From NCBI GenBank assembly GCA_937897985.1, contig CALCBD010000031.1, forward strand, positions 124,001 through 188,000: a DNA stretch of 64,000 nucleotides, given 5' to 3'. Origin of the DNA: an uncultured Paludibacter sp. (GTDB lineage: Bacteria; Bacteroidota; Bacteroidia; Bacteroidales; Paludibacteraceae). Below, one piece after another: positions 35,325-44,647 of the stretch; within the stretch, counting starts at the first letter, position 1, and each line of letters begins with the position of its first letter. Made by a program: the position numbers and the translations under genes. Under the pieces are notes generated by a model. It did not search any database. It was given only the letters and a program-made list of their open reading frames with translations, and was not told the DNA's origin.

Positions 35325-36908
35325 ATGAAAAAATACGCTTTAATTTTCCTTTTCGCAGGGCTGATAAGTCCGGTATTCAGTCAGGGTTTTGCACCTTTAC
35401 AACAGCGCAAACTGAACAACGCCATCACCGCCATTTCCAATCTTTATGTCGATTCCATCAACGATAAAAAGTTAGTGGAAACAGCCATCGAATCGATGCT
35501 CAAACAGTTGGATCCGCACTCGTCCTATATCCCTAAAGAAGAAGTGGAAAGAGTGAACGAACCACTCGAAGGGAGTTTCGAAGGGGTGGGAATTCAGTTC
35601 CAGATTTTTGAGGATACATTGCTGGTGGTTCAGACAGTGGCTGGCTGCCCTGCCGAAAAGGTGGGTGTTCTTCCGGGCGACAGAATTATTTATATCAACG
35701 ACGAGTTGATTGCAGGTGTGAAAATGCAGAATTCGGACATCATGAAACGGTTGAGAGGTCCGAAAGATTCGGAAGTAACTGTTAAAATTAAACGTGCCGG
35801 GAAAAACGAATTGATGATTTTTAAAATCATACGTGATAAAATTCCGGTTTTCAGTGTCGATGCAAGTTATATGATAGGTAAAGACATTGGATATATCAAA
35901 ATAAATAATTTCGGAAATACGACGGTCAGTGAATTTCAGAAAGCTTTTACTGATTTGAGTAAAAAGGGTATGAAGAGTCTGATTGTCAGTCTGCAACGAA
36001 ACGGTGGCGGCTACCTTGCAGCTGCTCAGCAACTTGCGGATGAATTTTTGAGTAAAAACAAACTGATAGTTTATACGCAGGGAATTAATCAACCCAAAAC
36101 CATTCTGGAATCCACAGCACTGGGTCGGTTCGAAACAGGGAAATTAATCATTCTTGTTGACGAATATTCTGCCTCGGCCAGCGAAATTGTATCGGGTGCT
36201 TTGCAGGACTGGGACAGGGCAATTATTGTGGGCCGGCGAACATTTGGTAAAGGTTTGGTACAACGTCAACTGCCTTTGGCCGATGGCTCCATGTTAAGGT
36301 TGACTACTGCCAGGTATTACACACCAACAGGCCGTTGTATTCAGAAATCGTACAAAGATGGAGTGGATAAATACTCCAGAGAGTTAATCACACGCTTTAA
36401 TCATGGCGAACTGATTCATGCCGACAGTATTCATTTCCCCGATTCGCTCCGTTTTCAGACACTCAATCTGAAACGAACTGTGTATGGCGGAGGTGGTATT
36501 ATGCCTGACGTTTTTGTTCCGCTCGATACTACAAGTTATACCGATTATCATAATAAATTGCTGGCCCGCGGTGTAATCAATAAAATCATCGTTCAATACA
36601 TCGATCAGAACAGGTCAGAGTTGAAAAAGAAATATCCGAAATTTGACAAATTCAACAGCCAGTATGAAGTCAGCGATGAATTGCTTGATAAAATGAAATC
36701 GATGGCCGAAAAGGAGAAAATTGAATTCAATGCTCAACAGTATAAATTATCAGAATCATTGATTAAGCTTGAGTTAAAAGCTTTGATTGCGAGAGATCTG
36801 TGGGAGAATAACGAGTATTATCAAATTATCGATGCTGAAAATGAATCGTTGAAAAAGGCAGTCGAAATTTTACAGACTCCCGGGGCTTACGAAAAAATTT
36901 TAAATTAA
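35325..36908 (+). CDS. S41 C-terminal-processing peptidase with PDZ domain
   Basis: About 527 residues: signal peptide to VFSQ (about 20), N-terminal helical part with LDPHSSYIPKEEV, PDZ domain (EGVGIQFQIFEDTLLVVQTV ... GDRIIYINDE), and the S41 core with SASASEIVSGAL (catalytic Ser) and RRTFGKGLVQ (catalytic Lys). It cleaves C-termini of periplasmic proteins. The GTG at 35304 is the last base group of a TAAATTTG promoter box (35297-35304), so ATG 35325 is the start. Confidence 0.94.
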   Translation: MKKYALIFLFAGLISPVFSQGFAPLQQRKLNNAITAISNLYVDSINDKKLVETAIESMLKQLDPHSSYIPKEEVERVNEPLEGSFEGVGIQFQIFEDTLLVVQTVAGCPAEKVGVLPGDRIIYINDELIAGVKMQNSDIMKRLRGPKDSEVTVKIKRAGKNELMIFKIIRDKIPVFSVDASYMIGKDIGYIKINNFGNTTVSEFQKAFTDLSKKGMKSLIVSLQRNGGGYLAAAQQLADEFLSKNKLIVYTQGINQPKTILESTALGRFETGKLIILVDEYSASASEIVSGALQDWDRAIIVGRRTFGKGLVQRQLPLADGSMLRLTTARYYTPTGRCIQKSYKDGVDKYSRELITRFNHGELIHADSIHFPDSLRFQTLNLKRTVYGGGGIMPDVFVPLDTTSYTDYHNKLLARGVINKIIVQYIDQNRSELKKKYPKFDKFNSQYEVSDELLDKMKSMAEKEKIEFNAQQYKLSESLIKLELKALIARDLWENNEYYQIIDAENESLKKAVEILQTPGAYEKILN

Positions 36909-37279
36909 CTTTTGACGGTTAGTTCAACAAAAAAATGAGCAGCTTTCTCTGAATAAATCAAATTTCGGGAAAGTTGCTTCTTTTTAAATCGGTTAAAGAA
37001 TAATGTTGCTAAATTTTATACAAAACAGATGAATATATCTTCTGAATTTATCAATACGAAGACGCTATGTGTATAGTCGTGAAAAAGTCCTTTTTAACTT
37101 TTCTGATACAAAATGAAAAATATATCATTCTTTCGAAGACAATTCAGAAGCTAAAACACGAAGTAAAAGAAAGTTTATGTTTTTTTTCGTGTTCTTGTCT
37201 TTAAAAAAATCAATTAGTATCATCAATAATGTAAGTTTAATGTCTTATTATTCAAACTTATAATGCTTTATAATATTTA
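36909..37279. other. Intergenic region: terminator, then AT-rich DNA
   Basis: The first part holds the terminator of the S41 gene. Further on, ACACGAA (about 37155) and TTCGTGT (about 37188) form a loose inverted repeat around a T-run. No thiamine or NAD riboswitch consensus was recognised ahead of pnuC, and no reading frame is supported. Confidence 0.4.
36938..36985 (+). terminator. Rho-independent terminator of the S41 protease gene
   Basis: AGCAGCTTTCTC (36938-36949) pairs with GGGAAAGTTGCT (36967-36978), 12 pairs including two G-U, followed by TCTTTTT. Confidence 0.75.
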
Positions 37280-37855
37280 ATGTTTATAGATTATATCACC
37301 ACCAATTGGGTCGAAATTGCAGGGTCAGTCCTGAGTTTGATTTATCTTTATCTGTCCATAAAACAAAGAGTCAGCCTTTGGATATTTGGTTTCCTTGCTT
37401 CGGCATTATATGTGGTGGTGTTTTTCGAAGCAAAATTCTATGCCGATATGAGTCTCCAGCTCTACTATCTGGTTGTGAGTGTTTATGGCTGGTACAACTG
37501 GAAAAAAGGTAGTGTTTCGAAAAAAATGCCTGTAACCCGAACGACAAAAAAAATGTGGTTGGCAATATTGCCTGTTTCTGTTGTAATTTATTTTGTTTAT
37601 TATTTTGTACTTTCAGAATATACTGATTCACCGATTCCCGTCTCCGATTCATTTGTTGGAGCATTCAGTGTGATAGCGACCTGGATGCTTGCCCGCAAAC
37701 TTATTGAAAACTGGTTGCTTTGGATCATTGCCGATGGGCTGTGTGTAGGACTTTATATTTACAAAAGTCTTTATCCAACGGCAGGTTTATTCGTAATATA
37801 TACAGTGATGGCAGTGGTGGGTTACAGGCAGTGGCTGAAGAGTTTGAATCAGTAA
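37280..37855 (+). CDS. pnuC: Nicotinamide riboside (or related vitamin) transporter PnuC
   Basis: A 191-residue, seven-helix membrane protein of the SWEET-like Pnu family. It has the PnuC pattern: YYLVVSVYGWYNWKKG in the middle, then ENWLLWIIADGLCVGLYIYKSLYPTA and VVGYRQWLK at the end, where Trp and Asn residues line the substrate site. PnuC proteins carry nicotinamide riboside by facilitated diffusion; some Bacteroidetes relatives (PnuT) carry thiamine. No kinase gene or riboswitch is adjacent to decide. Monocistronic. Confidence 0.88.
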   Translation: MFIDYITTNWVEIAGSVLSLIYLYLSIKQRVSLWIFGFLASALYVVVFFEAKFYADMSLQLYYLVVSVYGWYNWKKGSVSKKMPVTRTTKKMWLAILPVSVVIYFVYYFVLSEYTDSPIPVSDSFVGAFSVIATWMLARKLIENWLLWIIADGLCVGLYIYKSLYPTAGLFVIYTVMAVVGYRQWLKSLNQ

Positions 37856-38248
37856 GATAAAAGATTTGTCCGGATTTTTTTATTTCATGCTTTAACAGCA
37901 ACGATTCCTCACTCATTCCGATGGATTGAAACGAGACTGTCTCATAAGTCCCTTTACAATTTTATAAAGTAATAAATTGGAAGTTGAATATTGAATAATT
38001 CATATTTTTGAACGCTAAGACCCAACGGCACAACGCCGCAAAAGTATTTTCTTCATGTCGTTGCAACTTTATCGATGTGTTCAAAGATATCTCTTACAAA
38101 TTGTAAGTTGGTTGTGAAAAATTCAACTTATAAGACAGCTTCATCACCCGCTGCTAATAGGCAATTCAGTAGCTTTTACCAAATATTTCCGGCAAAATTA
38201 CCCGGTTTATAAACTGAAATTAAACTTTTTTCTGACTGCAGTTCGTGC
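37856..38248. other. Intergenic region holding a MITE-like element
   Basis: No gene is supported. The stretch is accounted for mainly by a 210-bp unit with terminal inverted repeats and, inside it, a copy of the AACGCTAAG-type repeat. The rest is AT-rich. Confidence 0.5.
37933..38142. mobile_element. MITE-like element or insertion-sequence remnant
   Basis: GAGACTGTCTCATAAGT (37933-37949) and the inverse of 38126-38142 (GAAGCTGTCTTATAAGT) match at 14 of 17 positions and bound 210 bp with no reading frame. Ends of the GACTGTCTCA type are frequent in Bacteroidetes insertion sequences. Inside (38005-38046) is TTTTTGAACGCTAAGACCC...CGCCGCAAAAG, related to repeats at 42.8 and 50.1 kb. Confidence 0.5.
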
Positions 38249-39901
38249 TCACTCAACCACAACTTTATTAGCTTTATTCCCCGTTCGGACAATGTAAATG
38301 CCTGATTGCATGACAGGTATTTCGATATTTTGGGTGGCTGGTGTTGAGAATAGTTTTCTGCCTGTGATATCAAATACCGCGACTGGTAAGTTTTGTTGAT
38401 TCAGTACACGAATATGTTTGTTTACAACTGAAATTGTACTTTGCTGAATTTCTGTTTTTTTAGATATGTTAGTGTTCAGGCAGACAGAATTCAAAAGAAA
38501 ATTCTTCATTTCCCATGTAGCCGATGCTGTCGCTGTGCATAAGAATTTGAAAGCAATGTGAACATTTTTTTGCAAAAATTCTGTAGGAATATCAATATTT
38601 CCCGAATTTATAACTGTCCAGTTGTTTCCTACAGGCATATTCGGAATGGTTAACTGAGTCCATGTGGCAGCCAGAGGTGAATTCCCGTCTGCGTAATCCG
38701 TCGACAACCATAGCGTATGATTGGCTAATTTCTCGCTTAATACCGGTGCAAAATTCAATGCATGATCGAAGGAAAATGAGGCCGAACTGTTGGCTGACAG
38801 GTTGAAGGATGGCGATATCAACCAGTCTTCGTTTTGGTAATACATGTTGTTTAAAAATCCTGACATACATGCGCCATAAACAGGACGCCAGTTCCATGAC
38901 TGTGCTCCGCTCATGCTATAAGGTGTAAAATAACCCAGACCCGAAGCAAATGTTTCAGAAACCGACAGATTTTGACAGGTAGCTGCGGTATCGGATGTTG
39001 TGAATGTGGCAGTGATCGGTAAATGGTCAGTAGTGGTGATGTAATAATCAGGAATTTCCTGTGTGACTGTTGATTCAAATTTTGTGGAATAGGGTACGTA
39101 ATTTTCAAACAATTCGTTCGATATGATAATATTATCGATGACCGGATTGTTGTAGGAAGGGTCAATCAACGAAATACTGAGACATTTGTAATTTTCGATA
39201 TCGTCAATAAAATTTTTGTAAGGCGATTCGGCCGGACTGCATTCTATGCATTGAGTACCTGATAAATAATCGTTGAAATCACCGATAATTACTACTTTTT
39301 TGGTATTAAAATCGTTGCTGTCGAGCAAGGTTTTTAATCCGATGGATGCATTTTTTCGCCGTGAGTAACTTGTAGTATCATTGCTTGCTTTGGCATGTAT
39401 ATTAATGAATGAAACCGGAGTAAGACCGTTCTCTGTTATAAGGTTAACATTGTATAATGCCGGATAACGACCATTCGACCAGTCGTATAAAGTCCCGCCA
39501 CTGGTAATCAGGGAGGCATTTATCAGTTGTATTTTTGCTTTTTTATATATAATTCCCTGATTCTGACTGCAATTTGTAAATGTGCTGTAAATCATTGAAC
39601 CGCCCCATTCGTTCCCCAAACGGCGCACTAAAGTGTCAATCGTGTTGTAAATACTGCTTGTGCCTACTTCCTGCAGGGCAATGAGGTCGGAATTAATAAA
39701 CTTAATTGTCTTAACAAGGTTGTTGATTTGAAGTTCATCATCGATAGGTCCGTACTGAGAACAACTCAACCAATTGGTGTTTAAAGTTGTAAATCTGAAT
39801 TCTGATGATCCCTGTGCAGGTGAATTGTAACGGTTTTGAGAAAGAAGTTGCTGACTGAATACGGCGATTGCAAATAGCAATACTAATGCTGAATTTTTCA
39901 T
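38249..39901 (-). CDS. Secreted endonuclease/exonuclease/phosphatase protein with T9SS sorting domain
   Basis: The 550 residues begin with a signal peptide (to LLSQ, about 21). An EEP-fold domain follows (about 35-300): TTLNTNWLSC, DLIALQEVG (metal Glu), INIHAKA, VVIIGDFNDY and TTDHLPITA (catalytic Asp-His). Residues about 310-470 look like a choice-of-anchor-J jelly-roll domain (SETFASGLGYFTP, PSFNLSANSSASFSFDHAL). The last 70 residues are a T9SS type A sorting domain. It is probably exported to the surface and degrades extracellular DNA or phosphoesters. Confidence 0.88.
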   Translation of the reverse strand: MKNSALVLLFAIAVFSQQLLSQNRYNSPAQGSSEFRFTTLNTNWLSCSQYGPIDDELQINNLVKTIKFINSDLIALQEVGTSSIYNTIDTLVRRLGNEWGGSMIYSTFTNCSQNQGIIYKKAKIQLINASLITSGGTLYDWSNGRYPALYNVNLITENGLTPVSFINIHAKASNDTTSYSRRKNASIGLKTLLDSNDFNTKKVVIIGDFNDYLSGTQCIECSPAESPYKNFIDDIENYKCLSISLIDPSYNNPVIDNIIISNELFENYVPYSTKFESTVTQEIPDYYITTTDHLPITATFTTSDTAATCQNLSVSETFASGLGYFTPYSMSGAQSWNWRPVYGACMSGFLNNMYYQNEDWLISPSFNLSANSSASFSFDHALNFAPVLSEKLANHTLWLSTDYADGNSPLAATWTQLTIPNMPVGNNWTVINSGNIDIPTEFLQKNVHIAFKFLCTATASATWEMKNFLLNSVCLNTNISKKTEIQQSTISVVNKHIRVLNQQNLPVAVFDITGRKLFSTPATQNIEIPVMQSGIYIVRTGNKANKVVVE

Positions 39902-40185
39902 AGTCTTTTTTTGTTTAGTTTGTTGAAAATGTTGATTATAATCGGCAAAAATATATAATTTGTTTGTTTTAAATATATATTTTTGAAATTTTTAATGTGA
40001 AAAAATCATAAAAATAATTAAATTGAGAAGCGCTGTCAAAGGGCTGTATTATAGTACAATAGCAGAAATCCTTTGTTGATGGGAGTTTGCGGGAAATACC
40101 ATGAAAAATATTTATTCTTCAACTGACAGGTCAATTGATTACATCAAAAAGATTATTCAGGATTAATTAGTTTTAACGTTGATAT

Positions 40186-41376
40186 TTAATCAGGAAGAAA
40201 ATCAATTTTATCTGAAAACATATAATAACCTTCCGGGAGTTTGTCCTGTTGGCGGAGAACCTTCAGTTGTTGCTTTTGATTTGCGGTTAGTGTTTGGTAA
40301 ATGCCGGCAAAAGCCTGTGCTTCGTAGTAAGACATTTCGGCATCCAGTTCGCCGTATTGTTTTATAGCGTTAAACACAATGGTTTTATCGGGAGTTCCTC
40401 CTGTTATAGCTTTCCTGAGTTCAGTAACCACCGTCGTTCTGAGTTCCACAATTTGTTGTAACAGAGGTTTTTGCCTTTTCATTGCAGTATACAAAAACTC
40501 AGCCTGTTCAGGTGTAAGGACAGCTATAAAATCCCTGCCGGCATCGCCGGTCAGAGCGGTGCTTATGTTGTATCCGTGATTTCCCATTGCAGGAAAATCC
40601 TTCATATAAAAACCACCGAAACAGGTTCCGTGCCTTTCAGGACAGAAATATATATCCGCTTCGGCCGAACCGGCATACCAACTGAATAACTCGCTGGCAT
40701 AGGTCATCACACACACATGTTCGCGGTGCGACAGGTCGCTTTTATCAAGTTTTTCAGGACCGCTGAGCCATGTTGAGGAGTTGTTGAACCGGAATTTGTT
40801 CAGAGCTGCTTTTTGTTCTGCCGTAAAAGACTGAATAATTTTCCCTGCCACTATGGCTCTGCCGTATGATAATTCAGCATCTATAGCGTATAATTCAGCA
40901 CCGTTTTTTTTTATTTCTTTCAAATCAGGCTGAACAGATTTTTCCAGATAATCTCTGAATGAACGAATCAGTTGAAATCTTTTTCGTGCAAAATCATCGT
41001 ACAACGGAGCCTGCTCACGTGCCAGTTGTTTGAAGGCATCGAGTTGTGATGGCGTAAGTACCGAAAAAACACTGTTGGCAATGCTTGTAAGAAAATCAGT
41101 GTTATGTCCTTTTTCGTTTTTATCGTTGTCGCGCATGTACTGAAATCCGAAAAAATCGGCCACCTTTCCGGGAGGGAAAAAAGTATCGGCTCCAAAATTG
41201 CCTGTCATAAAAGCCAATCCGCTAAAAGCTACCGTGTGTAGTTGCGCTCGTTCCGAAGTTGCCTGTTCAATATTGTACTGTTTTTTTTCACGTGGCTTGG
41301 GTTCGCGTTGGGCAAATACGGTTATATTTGTAAAAAGAAAAACGAAAACTGCAATTTTTAAATTGTTGGTATTCAT
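40186..41376 (-). CDS. Exported protein with an internal duplication, LTxxQ-like motifs
   Basis: A 396-residue protein with signal peptide (to VFAQ, about 22) and two related halves. Half A (about 75-210) has FGFQYMRDND, VLTPSQLDAFKQLAREQAPLY and IDAELSYGRAIVAGKIIQSFTAEQK; half B (about 255-385) has GGFYMKDFPA, VLTPEQAEFLYTAMKRQKPLL and LDAEMSYYEAQAFAGIYQTLTANQK. LTxxQ-type motifs recall CpxP/Spy-like periplasmic proteins, but I do not recognise the family. Four bases separate it from the phosphatase gene upstream. No T9SS domain. Confidence 0.8.
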   Translation of the reverse strand: MNTNNLKIAVFVFLFTNITVFAQREPKPREKKQYNIEQATSERAQLHTVAFSGLAFMTGNFGADTFFPPGKVADFFGFQYMRDNDKNEKGHNTDFLTSIANSVFSVLTPSQLDAFKQLAREQAPLYDDFARKRFQLIRSFRDYLEKSVQPDLKEIKKNGAELYAIDAELSYGRAIVAGKIIQSFTAEQKAALNKFRFNNSSTWLSGPEKLDKSDLSHREHVCVMTYASELFSWYAGSAEADIYFCPERHGTCFGGFYMKDFPAMGNHGYNISTALTGDAGRDFIAVLTPEQAEFLYTAMKRQKPLLQQIVELRTTVVTELRKAITGGTPDKTIVFNAIKQYGELDAEMSYYEAQAFAGIYQTLTANQKQQLKVLRQQDKLPEGYYMFSDKIDFLPD

Positions 41377-41380
41377 AGCT

Positions 41381-42784
41381 TTACTTTTTTATTTGATACT
41401 GAAATAAGATGGATTTGTTGTTGGTAATATCCCGGATATCTGTTTTTACAAATTCAAATGCCACTTTGTCGGAATCAACTTTCACACGCATATATCCCGG
41501 AGCGTTTCGAATTTCTCCGGTTAAATAGCCGTATTCCTCACCATTGCGGGTGTTTCCGCGCTCTTTGGCTCCTGGTTGCGAAAGACACTGATACACAATA
41601 CCATCCAAATCCTGTTTAGCAAAAATATGATCGTGACCGTGAAAAACTGCTGTTACATTATTTTTAACAAGCAATTGATGTACAGGCATTTCCCAACCAG
41701 CTCGATACTGACCAAAACCATCTGTGCCATCCGGATTTTTCCCACCCCATTCGTACAAACCAGCCACTTCCACACCACCACGGCCTTTTCCTTTCAGGTC
41801 GGCACCACCAACCAGATTGTGAATAAACACAAATTTGAAGGTAGCTTTCGAATTTTCGAGCGTGGTTTTCAACCAGGCATATTGTTTTTTGCCAAGTGTT
41901 CTGTCCCACGGATGATCCATGCCGGAACGGGGCGTGTACCAAAACGGATCGAGCACAACAAACAACGCATTTCCCCAACTGAATGCATAATAATTCTGAA
42001 TTTTAGCGCAAAATGGATTTTCTTCCGTATTTCCTGTATAAAAATTGTCGGGAACGGGATTGGGAAAAAAAGTTTTTCGGGTTTGATTCGACCAGACTGC
42101 CATATTATCGGCATATCCGTTGAGTCGCTGACCGGCTTCGCCATCATGGTTTCCCTGTACAAAAAACAGCGGAGCCGATTTACAAAGCAATCCCAAATAA
42201 TACCGCTGCGCAATATACTGGTTCCACGCATTTTTATAATTTTCGCGGTATTTGTCGGTCATAAACGTATCGCCCAAATCGAAATGGAAATCGACAGAAT
42301 CGCCCGCAGCATTGAGCAATGTTGTTTTATATACTTCGGTATCGGCATTTTCGTCGAGGTGCGAATCGGCAGTGATGGTAAACATGAAAGGTGTTACTGA
42401 CTTTTTAGCTGTAAAAAAATGACAGGGAACAGCTGTCAGCAAATCTCCGGATTCAGTCTTTAATGAATAATAATATTTTGCATCCGGTTTTAAATCAGAT
42501 AAAACCACACATTCGGGCTTATCAGCTATACAATCTGCCGAAACTGAAAGTTTCTTTTTCTCAGTGGATAACCAGTAATCGATGATGACTGTTGTGTTTT
42601 TATAAAACAAAAGTGACAGGGTTATTGATTTGTCAGATGGTCGCGCTGATACAATGTCGAATAAATGAGCAGGTACAGTGGTATTGAAAACCGATGGAGG
42701 TCGACGATCACCCTGTTGCTGGGAAAATACCGAAATTGATAATAAGCAAATCTGAAAAAATATTTGTAATCGTGTTTTTAGCAT
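41381..42784 (-). CDS. Exported calcineurin-like metallophosphoesterase (purple acid phosphatase-like)
   Basis: About 467 residues from ATG 42784, where a signal peptide starts (MLKTRLQIFFQICLLSISVFSQ); an ATG at 42865 would add 27 residues before it. Residues about 50-125 form a fibronectin-like N-domain. The phosphoesterase has TITADSHLDEN, HFDLGDTFM, FVQGNHDGE, FVFIHNLVG and VFHGHDHIFA, the five dinuclear-metal motifs. No T9SS domain, unlike its paralogues at 44.6 and 59.9 kb, so it may remain periplasmic. Confidence 0.9.
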   Translation of the reverse strand: MLKTRLQIFFQICLLSISVFSQQQGDRRPPSVFNTTVPAHLFDIVSARPSDKSITLSLLFYKNTTVIIDYWLSTEKKKLSVSADCIADKPECVVLSDLKPDAKYYYSLKTESGDLLTAVPCHFFTAKKSVTPFMFTITADSHLDENADTEVYKTTLLNAAGDSVDFHFDLGDTFMTDKYRENYKNAWNQYIAQRYYLGLLCKSAPLFFVQGNHDGEAGQRLNGYADNMAVWSNQTRKTFFPNPVPDNFYTGNTEENPFCAKIQNYYAFSWGNALFVVLDPFWYTPRSGMDHPWDRTLGKKQYAWLKTTLENSKATFKFVFIHNLVGGADLKGKGRGGVEVAGLYEWGGKNPDGTDGFGQYRAGWEMPVHQLLVKNNVTAVFHGHDHIFAKQDLDGIVYQCLSQPGAKERGNTRNGEEYGYLTGEIRNAPGYMRVKVDSDKVAFEFVKTDIRDITNNKSILFQYQIKK

Positions 42785-42830
42785 AATTGATTGAAATAAA
42801 GCTGAAAAGAAATAAAAAAAAGAATTAATG

Positions 42831-42867
42831 TTGAACGCAAAGAACGCTAAATCGCTAAGTCGCAAAG
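42831..42867. repeat. Dispersed AACGCTAAG/CGCAAAG repeat
   Basis: TTGAACGCAAAGAACGCTAA followed by ATCGCTAAGTCGCAAAG, between the response-regulator stop and the phosphatase start. It shares its words with repeats near 2.85, 38.0 and 50.1 kb. Confidence 0.6.
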
Positions 42868-42884
42868 AAAATCTGTTTAAAATT

Positions 42885-43604
42885 CTAAAGCATAAAATTC
42901 TTGTCCAGAAATGCCTGAAAAGCCTCCTTGTATTGCTGACTCACAGGAATGATGGTTCCGTCGTCGTACACAATTTCGTTTCGTTCTATCATATTAATTT
43001 TTTGAAGATTAACAATATATGATTTGTGTACACGCATAAATGTATTCGAAGGAAGCTGATTTTCGAGTGCTTTCAGACTAAGAAGCGACATAATGGGTTT
43101 TCTTCCGTTGAGGTGGATTTTTACATATTCGCTCATGCCCTGGATGTAAATAATCTCACTAAAATTGATGCGGATAATTTTATATTCCGATTTGATAAAC
43201 AGAAACTCCTTATTGGTTTCAATACTTGCGTTTTTGGCATTTCGTAGTTCGAACAATTCAGTGGCTTTGTTTACAGCTTTCTGAAAATCAGGGAAATCGA
43301 TGGGCTTAAGCAGATAATCCACTGCATCTGCTTTGAATCCTTCCACCGCATACTGACTGAAAGCCGTGGTAAAAATCAGCAAAGGTTTCACCACAAGTTG
43401 TGAGATAAGTTCGAGACCGTTGAGATCGGGCATTTGTATGTCTACAATCAACAAATCAACCGGATTTGCTCTGAGATACTCCAAAGCTTTAACCGGATGT
43501 GTAAACTTACCAATAACCTCCAGATGTGGGATTTGGGCAGTATAGCTTTCGAGCAGGTTCAATGCAAGTGGCTCATCATCAATTAAAATGCACTTTAATT
43601 TCAT
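42885..43604 (-). CDS. LytTR-family response regulator
   Basis: A 239-residue protein: receiver domain (ILIDDEPLAL with the DD pair, phospho-Asp in LLIVDIQMPDLNG, Lys in YLLKPIDF) and LytTR DNA-binding domain (about 135-239: FLFIKSEYKIIRINFSEIIYIQG, FMRVHKSYIVNL). It overlaps the histidine-kinase gene by 4 bp, so the pair is coupled. Being inside the extracellular-enzyme gene run, it probably controls that run. Confidence 0.95.
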   Translation of the reverse strand: MKLKCILIDDEPLALNLLESYTAQIPHLEVIGKFTHPVKALEYLRANPVDLLIVDIQMPDLNGLELISQLVVKPLLIFTTAFSQYAVEGFKADAVDYLLKPIDFPDFQKAVNKATELFELRNAKNASIETNKEFLFIKSEYKIIRINFSEIIYIQGMSEYVKIHLNGRKPIMSLLSLKALENQLPSNTFMRVHKSYIVNLQKINMIERNEIVYDDGTIIPVSQQYKEAFQAFLDKNFML

Positions 43605-44647
43605 ACAATAGGTATTTTCAGGTCGACACTAAAAACTTCGGTATTCGAATTTATTCTGAGTGAGTAATTATTTCCAAACAACAGATTTAGCCGGTTTTTA
43701 CTGTTTTCGAGACCAAGCCCTCCCTTTTCGTTGTCAGTTACTTTTTGTTTTATATTCTGACAATGAAACAGAAGTTCGTTGTTTTTCACTTCAAAACTAA
43801 TGCGGATGCGGCATTCGTTTTCGTAGCTTGCTCCGTACTTGAAAGCATTTTCGATATAGGAAATAAACAATAATGCCGGAATTTTAACGTCACCGTAATT
43901 TTCTGGTAATGTTAATTTTATGACCTGATCGTCGACAAATCGAAGCCGCATTAAATCCACATAACTACTTATAAATTCAAACTCTTTACTCAGCAATACC
44001 CTGCCGTTTTCATTCTCATAAAGCATGTAACGCATTAGTTTCGAGAGCTTCATTACTGCTTCGCGTGCTTTTGGTGTATCGTATCCAATCAGCGCATAAA
44101 TATTGTTGAGTGTATTCATGAAGAAGTGCGGGCTCACCTGATTGCGGAGAATTTCGAGCTGCATATCGGAATTCTGCTTTTCGAGTAAATGTTTTTTTTC
44201 TTCTGTTTCGTGCAATTTTCCTGTAAACAGCAAACCTGTGTCAATACCTGCAATTAGCAATGAATACATCAGCAGACTTGCATAAGGTGGCACCGGATCG
44301 GGTTTATTGGCCGGACGATTTGTTTCGCTCTCTGGATGTTCGAAAGTGGTCATTTCAAAATATCTGAACCCAAACGAGAATGACAAAATGAGTGTAATGA
44401 TACTAATGAAATAAAGCGGAGTTTTATTCCGAAAAAGCAAACGCGGTACGAGCAGCCGGTGGTTGATGAAAAATAATGGAACCAACAAACTCTGATCAAT
44501 CCATATTTTAATGACATGCTGCCAGCTGATAACTCCGTTAATCCGGGTGAAAATAACCGGCATTCCGAATAGTATCAGAAACACAAAACCCATGATAATG
44601 AGATCGAAATGTGAGTTGAGAAGGAGTTTGTTATTTGTTTTTTTCAT
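43601..44647 (-). CDS. LytS/YehU-type sensor histidine kinase
   Basis: 348 residues with four transmembrane helices (about 13-33, 45-65, 75-97, 122-142) and no periplasmic sensor domain, then a coiled segment and the His_kinase domain with RNQVSPHFFMNTLNNIYALI (His in SPHF), an ATPase with SYIENAFKYGA (N box) and GGLGLENSKNRL (G box). It senses an unknown membrane-level signal and phosphorylates the adjacent LytTR regulator. It overlaps the genes on both sides by 4 bp. Confidence 0.94.
   Translation of the reverse strand: MKKTNNKLLLNSHFDLIIMGFVFLILFGMPVIFTRINGVISWQHVIKIWIDQSLLVPLFFINHRLLVPRLLFRNKTPLYFISIITLILSFSFGFRYFEMTTFEHPESETNRPANKPDPVPPYASLLMYSLLIAGIDTGLLFTGKLHETEEKKHLLEKQNSDMQLEILRNQVSPHFFMNTLNNIYALIGYDTPKAREAVMKLSKLMRYMLYENENGRVLLSKEFEFISSYVDLMRLRFVDDQVIKLTLPENYGDVKIPALLFISYIENAFKYGASYENECRIRISFEVKNNELLFHCQNIKQKVTDNEKGGLGLENSKNRLNLLFGNNYSLRINSNTEVFSVDLKIPIV

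Noticed and set aside
36986..37279. TPP or NAD riboswitch ahead of pnuC
   Set aside because: The conserved TPP words (CTGAGA; ACC...TGATCTGG-type) and the NAD motif were not found in the 294-bp leader.
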